From NCBI GenBank assembly GCA_041660545.1, contig JBAZWE010000028.1:1-21338 (forward strand): 21,338 nt of DNA, read 5' to 3'. The translations under genes were made by a program, and so were the position numbers. Below the pieces are notes generated by a model that saw only the letters and a program-made list of their open reading frames with translations, did no database searches and was not told where the DNA came from. Position 1 is the first letter of the stretch; each line of letters begins with the position of its first letter. The stretch comes from JBAZWE01 sp041660545 (GTDB lineage: Bacteria > Actinomycetota > Thermoleophilia > BMS3ABIN01). This document shows, one piece after another, positions 13,829 to 20,183 of this stretch.

Positions 13829-15304
13829 TTACGCACCCATCTTCGCCTTGATATCTACAAACTGTGACTCGATCCATTTGCGGATATCGTTTCTTTTGAC
13901 GGCTTCCTTTATCATACCCGCCCTGCGCCTTTTCTCATCCTTGTCCATGGTAAGCGCTTCGTAGATAGCCTGCGCCTGGCTGACAAGATCAAAGGGATTC
14001 ACTGAAAGGCAATACTCGCCCAACTCCTCATGAGCACCCGTATTCTCCGAGAGGATGATGACGCCATCACGGCGGTTGATAAGGCCGGCCTCCTTGGCGA
14101 TCAGGTTCATGCCATCGTAAATGGCATTCACCAACAGCACATCGAACTGCTTGTACGCCGCCACCGAGCGCATGAAATTATCCTGCATGCGCAGATCGAT
14201 AGGCATCCAGTTCGCCGTGCCATGCTTGGTGTTGATCACCTCGACCACCCGCATGATCTGCTCGCGATAGCTCACATATTCCTTTACGTCCCCGCGCGAA
14301 GGCTGCAGCAATGCCAGGAAGGTTATCCGCTGCGCAAACTCCGGATGTTCGTCGAGAAAGATGTCGAAAGCCTTGAAACCGCGAACGATGTTTTTTGACA
14401 GATCCATGCGGTCGACGCGCATGATCAGATACTCACGGCGCATATCCTCGATCTTTTCCTCCTCGAGGCAAACAGGCTCGCTATCCGCAAGACGCTCGAA
14501 ATCGGCGCAGTCGATGGAAATGGGATAAGCCCGCACCCACACCTCCCGGCCTTCGAAGCTCACTGTTGAACGCTCGTAATCAACCGGGCAGCCGACCAGC
14601 TCTTCACAACAGACAAGGAAGTTACGTACATATTTTCTGGTATGGAAGGCGACGATGTCATTCGCGAGCAGTCCCCGCACTATCGCCTGGCGAATGGGCT
14701 TTGGCAGTACCCTCCACGAATCCGACTGCGGCCAGGGGATATGGATGAACTGGTGCAGGAATGCTTCCGGAAATCTTTTCCTTACCTGGCTGGGACAGGT
14801 ATATAGATGGTAGTCGTGCAGCATGACCACCGGCCTGGTCTCTTCTCGCTGCGCCAGCTCGTCACAGACGGCGTCCGCAAACTGCTGGTTTACGACCAGA
14901 TAACCCTGTTCCCACGCCTCGGTCTCGTTACTGCGGATATCAGGCGCGACGGAAAGATCCCAGAGATAATGCTGGATGAACCAGATCATCGGATTGGCGA
15001 TGACATTGTAGAACATGTCGTAGGCGGCGGGTTCCGATATCACGAAGCGCAGGCCCAGCTTGTGATCGCCGTGACTGACCATCGCCGCCTGGCCACCCAT
15101 GCGCAGGCTGACCTCGGTGTCCTCCTTGGTCATGGCGCTGGCGATCCAGGTGATGTCACATGAGGCGGCCACACCTAGCAGAGCCGTGACCAGACCGCCG
15201 CCGCCGCGGACGGTAGTCAGCTCACCGTCCTTGTCACGGTGGTAAGACATCGGCCCCCGGTTCGAGACCAGGATGAGCTCGTTGTCAAATAAGTTCTGCT
15301 CCAA
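13829..15304 (-). CDS. otsA: GT20 glycosyltransferase, trehalose-6-phosphate synthase-like
   Basis: The 491-residue protein is a full-length GT20 enzyme. It shows VSNRGP at 13-18, a glycine-rich RGGGGLV (33-39), W108 in NPMIWF, LHDYH (162-166) and HIPWP (188-192). R299 and K304 of the RVDRMDLSK nucleotide-sugar site, and YDGMNLIAKE (396-405) with its conserved Asp and Glu, are also present. GT20 enzymes such as OtsA join a sugar nucleotide and glucose-6-phosphate to trehalose-6-phosphate. The SNRGP/RGGGG form is a subgroup that also includes other sugar-phosphate acceptors, so glucosylglycerol-phosphate synthase is an alternative. The start is TTG 15302-15304; no ATG precedes VSNRGP and AAAGGA lies 11 bases upstream. 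It follows the TreT-like gene by eight bases. No OtsB phosphatase is near. Confidence 0.85.
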   Translation of the reverse strand: MEQNLFDNELILVSNRGPMSYHRDKDGELTTVRGGGGLVTALLGVAASCDITWIASAMTKEDTEVSLRMGGQAAMVSHGDHKLGLRFVISEPAAYDMFYNVIANPMIWFIQHYLWDLSVAPDIRSNETEAWEQGYLVVNQQFADAVCDELAQREETRPVVMLHDYHLYTCPSQVRKRFPEAFLHQFIHIPWPQSDSWRVLPKPIRQAIVRGLLANDIVAFHTRKYVRNFLVCCEELVGCPVDYERSTVSFEGREVWVRAYPISIDCADFERLADSEPVCLEEEKIEDMRREYLIMRVDRMDLSKNIVRGFKAFDIFLDEHPEFAQRITFLALLQPSRGDVKEYVSYREQIMRVVEVINTKHGTANWMPIDLRMQDNFMRSVAAYKQFDVLLVNAIYDGMNLIAKEAGLINRRDGVIILSENTGAHEELGEYCLSVNPFDLVSQAQAIYEALTMDKDEKRRRAGMIKEAVKRNDIRKWIESQFVDIKAKMGA

Positions 15305-15312
15305 GAAGCTGT

Positions 15313-16545
15313 CTATCCTTTGAGTTCGGTGAACAACTTCAGGTAATCCCTGAGCAGGCGAGGTGTCAGGAAGTTCGCCCGCACGTGCTCCTTGCCGGCC
15401 CGGCCCATCGCCTTGGCCTTGTCGGGATTATCCAGCATCCACATGCAGCGCTGGGCACATTGATCCACCGAATCGACCAGAAATCCTGATTCACCATCTT
15501 CGATCTGGGTGGGAATGCCGCCGACATTGCCGCCGATGGTGGGCTTCGCCTTCCAGAGGCCTTCGCTTATAGTAAGCCCGAATCCTTCACGTATCGATTT
15601 CTGTATAACCACGTCCGCCCTCGATTGGAAGGCGTTGACTTCCAGATTGCCGACATTGTTCAGATTGGAAAGGATGAGAATGTCGCTGTCGTCGCCGGCA
15701 TGCTCGACCGTCTCGGTAAAGAACGTCCATCCCTCGGGATCGTCCGTGGCCATGGAGCCGACCAGCGCCAGACGGACCGCGGCGAATTCTTTTTTCACTT
15801 TCCGGTAGGCGTCGATGACACCCAGCGGGTCTTTCCAGGGATCGAACCGTGAAATCTGCAGAAGCAGCGGCCTGTCACTTTCCACTCCGAACTGACTGAC
15901 GACGTAATCGGCGTCTTCGGGTGATAGCGCCATGTTCTTGGTGGAAAGAGGATCGATGGCTGGCGCGATCACCTTTATGGGAATTTTGAGCCCTTTGAAA
16001 ATATAATCTTCCATGGTGAACAGAGCCGTGTCGTACATCTGCACGTAAGGCAGAAGGTAATCGCCAACATCCTGGTTGGGCGTAGAAGTATCGATGTGAC
16101 AGCGCCAGATCCATTTGGCTCCCAGGTCCCCGGAAAAATGCCTGAGCAGCAGCGGCTGGGGATCGTGGACGACTATGAAGTCGAAACCGTGGCCGAGCGA
16201 CTCGCTGGCGATACGGTTGTTCTCCTCGTAGATCTTCTTCTGTGATTCATTGAGCCCCAACGGGTTTCCCTGCAGGGCGTTATGAGTGATCTTGGTGCCC
16301 TCGTAGAATTCCTGGGCCGCCATGATTACGCGCCAGTCGGCGTCGAGACCGACATCCCGCATCAGCGGGACGAGAGTATAAAGGATCTCGGCAACGCCGC
16401 CTCCAAAAGAGGTGGCGTTGATATGCAATACGCGGGCGCCTTTGAGACCTTCGGCCAGCTCGCGTATCTCTTCGATAAGCGGACGCACTACCACACTTTG
16501 ATAATCCGCCAGTGATTTATGACCTACATGGACTTCCTGCAGCAA
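15313..16545 (-). CDS. treT: GT4 trehalose synthase TreT-like (trehalose glycosyltransferring synthase)
   Basis: The 410-residue protein fits the TreT family along its length. It shows LADYQ near the start, RVLHINATSFGGGVAEILYTLVP (about 38-60), WRVIMAAQEFYEGTK, HNALQG and RCHIDTSTPN (148-157). The GT4 donor site is ISRFDPWKDP (R233, K238) and E320-x7-E328 in REGFGLTISEGL. TreT forms trehalose from NDP-glucose and glucose, reversibly, in one step without a phosphate intermediate. The TTG start at 16543-16545 is supported by GGAGGAGG about nine bases upstream, with no ATG nearby. It heads a treT-otsA-phasin-like unit. A hairpin-rich leader of 168 bp separates it from amrS. Substrate specificity is inferred; related GT4 enzymes use other acceptors. 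Confidence 0.87.
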   Translation of the reverse strand: MLQEVHVGHKSLADYQSVVVRPLIEEIRELAEGLKGARVLHINATSFGGGVAEILYTLVPLMRDVGLDADWRVIMAAQEFYEGTKITHNALQGNPLGLNESQKKIYEENNRIASESLGHGFDFIVVHDPQPLLLRHFSGDLGAKWIWRCHIDTSTPNQDVGDYLLPYVQMYDTALFTMEDYIFKGLKIPIKVIAPAIDPLSTKNMALSPEDADYVVSQFGVESDRPLLLQISRFDPWKDPLGVIDAYRKVKKEFAAVRLALVGSMATDDPEGWTFFTETVEHAGDDSDILILSNLNNVGNLEVNAFQSRADVVIQKSIREGFGLTISEGLWKAKPTIGGNVGGIPTQIEDGESGFLVDSVDQCAQRCMWMLDNPDKAKAMGRAGKEHVRANFLTPRLLRDYLKLFTELKG

Positions 16546-16579
16546 GTGAGGGGACCTCCTCCCAATGGAAACGGGGCAA

Positions 16580-16627
16580 GCCGGGTGTCAGTAAGGGCGT
16601 TTTGCCGCAACGCCCCAGCCATCCGGC
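16580..16627 (-). promoter_or_regulatory. Structured leader upstream of the TreT-like gene
   Basis: An inner 7-bp stem (GGGCGTT 16595-16601 with AACGCCC 16609-16615, plus-strand reading) sits inside an outer stem of eight positions with one mismatch on the minus strand (16580-16587 with 16620-16627). It ends about 20 bases before the treT ribosome site and has no T-run, so it is not a simple terminator. I match it to no known riboswitch. Confidence 0.35.
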
Positions 16628-16713
16628 TAAACCCCATGATCGTAACCGCCGGCAATCTATCGGCCGGGCTCAAATAATTGTTAAGCAGACCGCCTGCTGC
16701 TTTGCCGGCCAAC

Positions 16714-17763
16714 TTAACTTGCACCGGACCCGACGGACTGCACGATGTTTAAATCTTCGCCGCAAAAGGCACAGTACCCTGCCTTGACCTTCATATCCCG
16801 GATCAGGTATCCATCGCGGCGGATGACCACACGCCTGCATTGAGGACATACGGTATTTTCACCCTCATGCCCGGGGACATTGCCGATATAAACAAACTTC
16901 AGTCCCTCCTCATGACCTATCTCCATGGCACGCTCCAGCGTCTCAATCGGAGTAGGCGGCAAATGCGACAACTCCATGTAGGGAAAGAACCTGGTCACAT
17001 GCCAGGGAGTCTTATCTGAAAGTTCCCGCGCCACCCAGGCCGCGATCGAACGCAGGGTTTCTTCGTCGTCATTAACCGTCGGTATTATATTAGTCACTAT
17101 CTCCACATGACAGCCATGCTGTTTCTTTGCCGCGACCGCCGCCTCAAAGATGGGCGTTACATCGTTGACCCTGGCCAGGAACTTGTATGTCTCCGGACGC
17201 CAGCCCTTGATATCAACCCGGTAGGCATCCAGATGAGGCCCGATGATATCCAGGGCTTCGCGGGTGATATACCCATTGGTGATAAAAGCAGTATATAAAT
17301 CATTATCATGGCAGGCGAGCGCGCCTTCGAGCGCATACTCCAGCCAGATTGTCGGCTCGTTATATGTCCAGGCGACGCCGGCGCAATCGTTCTGCCTGGC
17401 AATCTTGGGCAACTTCTGTGCCGGCAGTGTCCGCATCTGGTCCCCATCCTCCTGCGCATCCGCGTGAGCGATCTGCCAGTTCTGGCAGTGTATGCACCTC
17501 ATATTGCAGCCCAGACCGCCCAGTGACAGCACCGTGGTTCCCGGATGAAAGTGGAACAGGGGCTTCTTCTCGATCGGGTCGGCGGCGACGGAAATCGTCT
17601 TGCCATATGTGAGCGTATAGCACTTGCCGCCTATATTCTTTCTTGTCCTGCAGATGCCAAGCTTTCCCTCCGCGATAACGCACAGCCGCGGACACACCCG
17701 GCAGCGGACTTTCCCGCCGGGGCGCGATTCATAGAGAAGTCCTTCATGCAAAGTGTCTGTCAT
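16714..17763 (-). CDS. amrS: AmmeMemoRadiSam system radical SAM enzyme AmrS
   Basis: The 349-residue protein has a Cys-rich N-terminus (CRVCPRLC at 21-28, GICRTR at 37-42). The radical SAM cluster motif C86-x3-C90-x2-C93 (CNMRCIHC) follows in the LSLGGLG context, and then TYNEPTIW, KGWRPETY and the FFPYMELSHLPPTP segment. A C-terminal zinc-ribbon-like CPQC...CAFC closes the protein. This is the organisation of AmrS, related to pyruvate formate-lyase activating enzymes. The family usually travels with MEMO1-like and AMMECR1-like proteins in archaea and anaerobic bacteria, and its substrate is unknown. Neither partner is in the window. ATG 17761-17763 has no Shine-Dalgarno, but a -10-like TATATC ends seven bases upstream. 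Confidence 0.9.
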   Translation of the reverse strand: MTDTLHEGLLYESRPGGKVRCRVCPRLCVIAEGKLGICRTRKNIGGKCYTLTYGKTISVAADPIEKKPLFHFHPGTTVLSLGGLGCNMRCIHCQNWQIAHADAQEDGDQMRTLPAQKLPKIARQNDCAGVAWTYNEPTIWLEYALEGALACHDNDLYTAFITNGYITREALDIIGPHLDAYRVDIKGWRPETYKFLARVNDVTPIFEAAVAAKKQHGCHVEIVTNIIPTVNDDEETLRSIAAWVARELSDKTPWHVTRFFPYMELSHLPPTPIETLERAMEIGHEEGLKFVYIGNVPGHEGENTVCPQCRRVVIRRDGYLIRDMKVKAGYCAFCGEDLNIVQSVGSGAS

Positions 17764-17770
17764 GCCCAGA

Positions 17771-17776
17771 GATATA
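17771..17776 (-). promoter_or_regulatory. Possible -10 box for a leaderless amrS transcript
   Basis: TATATC on the minus strand lies seven bases before the amrS ATG, in the 51-bp gap after the phosphatase gene. No -35 is visible and no ribosome site precedes the ATG. Confidence 0.3.
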
Positions 17777-17814
17777 CCTCGCCGTACCGAGGAGGGTATG
17801 GCTGTTGCTGCCCG

Positions 17815-18783
17815 TTAGCTTCCTTTTCCAAACTTGGACCTCAGCTGCTCGATGCCCGCATCCATGGCCTCGATGATGCGGGCGTGCATCCCGGGATTAG
17901 CCGCCGCCACGCATGACATCTGAAATGAATGGTCAGATCCCAGCAGTAACCGGTTCCCAAGGGATTTACCCCAGCCGTCTCCGAAAATAGCCCCGGCTTC
18001 CGAACATATAAGGCCGGCAGCCGCGAGATCATGAGGCGAGTTGTTCAAGACTGCGCCCTTGCCTACGTCCTCAAAAAGGCTCTTTACTTCAGGCACCTCA
18101 TCTATCATGCGGGGACCGATATCGATATAGGCATCGAGTTGACCCGTGAGAATGCGGGTGATCGAATAGGTTGCGCTGCCAAGGTCAAAGACCGCTCCAT
18201 CCACGGAAGAGATATCAACCAGGTCTCCCATGGCTTCGATAAGCACGCGAGCCGGACGGCCCCTGAAGCCTATCGTCCAGAACAGTTTCGACAGATCCTC
18301 GTTCTCGGAGAGTATCACCGGCACGGGTTCGCCGTCAGCCGTTGTGATCACAACGCCTCCGCCTCGCCGGGCGGTAAAAAGGGTGCCGCTCTTTATTTCC
18401 ATAAGACAGCCGAAGATAACGTCGCCCATTGCCGGTTTATCGCTGTATTCGGCCACCGCCACCGAGACCATCGCCCCCTCCAGCCCGGCGGCTGCCGGCC
18501 TGGTGCCATCGACGGGATCGACGATCAGGACGTATTCAGGCTCGCCGAAATTAAGCAGCCCGCGGTCCTCGGAATACATGGCGACGTTGGCGCCGCTTTC
18601 CTTCAGATAACCGACAAGAAAGTCCTCCGCCACCTCGTCGATGCCGAAGGTGACGTCACCCCCCACGGCGGTGCCGGCATGGGTCCGCGCGGCCGCGCTG
18701 CCGATCTGGGGCAATACGAGTTCACGGATCCCCTTCGAGAGATCGACGGCAAGCTCGAGCATGTCGGTTTTTGCGTTAGCCAT
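17815..18783 (-). CDS. Inositol monophosphatase-family phosphatase
   Basis: The 322-residue protein contains the Mg-dependent phosphatase motifs of the FBPase/IMPase/CysQ superfamily: the GIDEVAE acidic pair (D49, E50), YSEDRG (E72, D73), VDPVDGTRP (D89, D92) and a late SPHDLAAAGLICSEAGA that corresponds to the usual WDxAAG. Members hydrolyse inositol-1-phosphate, fructose-1,6-bisphosphate, 3'-phosphoadenosine phosphates or related sugar phosphates. It is longer than typical SuhB (about 265 residues), and the Trp of WDxAAG is replaced by His, so the substrate is open. ATG 18781-18783 lacks a Shine-Dalgarno and lies eight bases after an extended -10. It sits between acuC and amrS, with 54- and 51-bp gaps. 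Confidence 0.82.
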   Translation of the reverse strand: MANAKTDMLELAVDLSKGIRELVLPQIGSAAARTHAGTAVGGDVTFGIDEVAEDFLVGYLKESGANVAMYSEDRGLLNFGEPEYVLIVDPVDGTRPAAAGLEGAMVSVAVAEYSDKPAMGDVIFGCLMEIKSGTLFTARRGGGVVITTADGEPVPVILSENEDLSKLFWTIGFRGRPARVLIEAMGDLVDISSVDGAVFDLGSATYSITRILTGQLDAYIDIGPRMIDEVPEVKSLFEDVGKGAVLNNSPHDLAAAGLICSEAGAIFGDGWGKSLGNRLLLGSDHSFQMSCVAAANPGMHARIIEAMDAGIEQLRSKFGKGS

Positions 18784-18791
18784 AGGCGGTT

Positions 18792-18800
18792 AGTATAGCA
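18792..18800 (-). promoter_or_regulatory. Extended -10 (TGCTATACT) for a leaderless phosphatase transcript
   Basis: The minus strand carries an extended -10 with TATACT ending eight bases before the ATG at 18783. The start would fall at or next to the initiation codon. There is no ribosome site, and a T-run in the acuC-phosphatase gap lies just upstream. Confidence 0.5.
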
Positions 18801-18837
18801 AAAAGGCGGTTCCTGGTTCCCGGATATCCTCGCGAAA

Positions 18838-20019
18838 TCAATCGCCTGAGGCAATCGCGTCCACGAGTGGGAATATTGTGCGTTTGATCTCCTCCGTACC
18901 CTTGCGGACACTCAGTGCCGCGGCCTCAAGGCTAGCCGGCTCGATCTCGGGAGGGTGCTCACGCGTCAGGTATAGCGGCACCTCACTGTCAGCGAACCGG
19001 GCGCAGAGCGTGCGCCATTGTGCCGGAAGCTCCTCTGGCAAGCTTGCTCCGCCCATCTCGGCCATGAGCGAGGTCCAGGCCCGGGGCACAACGGTATATG
19101 CCTGATATCCGCCGCCGCCGGAGGCCAGCCAGCGCCCGCCGGCTACTTCATGGACCAGCCTGTGCAGCCGCGCAGCAAGTGCCTGAAAGCCTGACAGCGT
19201 CAGAGAAAGATGTGTGAGGGGATCGCTGAAGTGTGCATCACAGCCGTTCTGGGTGATGATGATATCCGGCCTGAAAGCACGCGCCAGCTGGGGCACCAGT
19301 TCGTCATAAGCTTTGAGGAAAATGTCATCTGTGGTGTGGGGGGCAAGCGGCAGATTGATCGCGTAGCCGAGGCCGGCCCCATCGCCGGCCTCATCGGGGA
19401 AACCGGTACCCGGGAACAGATAATGACCGGATTCGTGAAAGGAAACAGTCATAACGCCCGGATCGCCAAAGAAGAATCCCTGTACGCCATCGCCGTGATG
19501 AGCGTCGAAATCCAAATAGAGGACACGAGCCTGGTATTTTTTCCTCAGCCAGGCCGCGGCCAGAGCGACATCGTTGTACACACAGAAACCCGAAGCTCTC
19601 GCCCGCTGCGCATGATGCAGGCCGCCGCCGATGTGAAAGGCATGATCCAGTTCGCCTTTCATGACCATGTCCGCCGCAACGAGAGCGCCACCGGCGATGG
19701 TGCCGGCGGCATCGTGCATTCTGGGAAAAACCGGGTTGTCGCCAGTTCCAAGACCCCACTTGCCGGCGCCTATCTCACTTACTCCGGGCTCGCTGAGCTC
19801 TTTCACTTTTTCAATATAGCCGGGATCATGTACCAGTGCGAGCTCGTCGTCACTGGCAAGACGGGGCTCGACAACCCTGATATTGCCGAGCTCAAACAGG
19901 CCATAAGACCGCATCAGCTCCGCGCTCAGCATCAGCCGCTCGGGCTTCATTGGATGCCACGGGCTGAAGCTGTAGTCCTGGTAACTTTCGCTGTAGATAA
20001 GGGCACATGCCTCTGACAT
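18838..20019 (-). CDS. acuC: Histone deacetylase-family protein, acetoin utilization AcuC-like
   Basis: The 393-residue protein is a class I-type zinc deacetylase. It has GGGLHHAQ with the catalytic pair H135/H136, YLDFDAHHGDGVQ with zinc ligands D172 and H174, NGCDAH with D261, and GGGGYQ with the catalytic tyrosine Y305. The order and spacing match AcuC, a protein lysine deacetylase that in Bacillus controls acetyl-CoA synthetase activity. No acetyl-CoA synthetase or AcuA acetyltransferase gene is adjacent. ATG 20017-20019 has no Shine-Dalgarno; a TATTAT box ends six bases upstream, suggesting a leaderless mRNA. It follows the htrA terminator, so it begins a new transcript. Confidence 0.92.
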   Translation of the reverse strand: MSEACALIYSESYQDYSFSPWHPMKPERLMLSAELMRSYGLFELGNIRVVEPRLASDDELALVHDPGYIEKVKELSEPGVSEIGAGKWGLGTGDNPVFPRMHDAAGTIAGGALVAADMVMKGELDHAFHIGGGLHHAQRARASGFCVYNDVALAAAWLRKKYQARVLYLDFDAHHGDGVQGFFFGDPGVMTVSFHESGHYLFPGTGFPDEAGDGAGLGYAINLPLAPHTTDDIFLKAYDELVPQLARAFRPDIIITQNGCDAHFSDPLTHLSLTLSGFQALAARLHRLVHEVAGGRWLASGGGGYQAYTVVPRAWTSLMAEMGGASLPEELPAQWRTLCARFADSEVPLYLTREHPPEIEPASLEAAALSVRKGTEEIKRTIFPLVDAIASGD

Positions 20020-20025
20020 AACGGG

Positions 20026-20031
20026 ATAATA
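20026..20031 (-). promoter_or_regulatory. -10 box (TATTAT) for a probable leaderless acuC transcript
   Basis: TATTAT on the minus strand ends exactly six bases before the acuC ATG, which places the start of transcription on the A of ATG. No -35 of quality is seen, and no ribosome site. Confidence 0.45.
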
Positions 20032-20057
20032 GTACCACGGTCCTGGGAAAATGAATC

Positions 20058-20087
20058 AAAAAGGGACCGGCGCCGGGCGCCGGTCCC
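20058..20087 (-). terminator. Strong rho-independent terminator after htrA
   Basis: A perfect inverted repeat with 12-bp arms around one central base (20063-20087) is followed on the minus strand by TTTTT. It lies about 95 bp beyond the htrA stop and upstream of acuC, cleanly separating the two transcripts. Confidence 0.88.
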
Positions 20088-20183
20088 ATCCTCTAAAACA
20101 GCAACCTGCTGGAGCATTTACATGATTGCTGGTAAAACCATCCTGTATCCGGATTCACGGGCAGGCGCGATACTCAAACTTCC

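Noticed and set aside
16580..16690. A c-di-GMP-I (GEMM) riboswitch in the amrS-treT gap
   Set aside because: A CCGGCTAAACC stretch recalls part of GEMM, but it is on the plus strand with no gene downstream, and the other conserved blocks are missing.
16683..16702. Terminator after amrS
   Set aside because: Arms AAGCAG/CTGCTT pair, but the stem is only six bases and is followed by a mixed AT stretch and not a T-run.
18031..18798. Plus-strand open frame of 255 codons opposite the IMPase-family gene
   Set aside because: It lies entirely antisense to a gene with all its catalytic motifs, and its translation shows no recognisable domain; it reflects GC-rich shadow coding.
19210..20016. Plus-strand open frame of 268 codons opposite acuC
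   Set aside because: Antisense to a complete deacetylase with every catalytic residue in place; no domain, no ribosome site.
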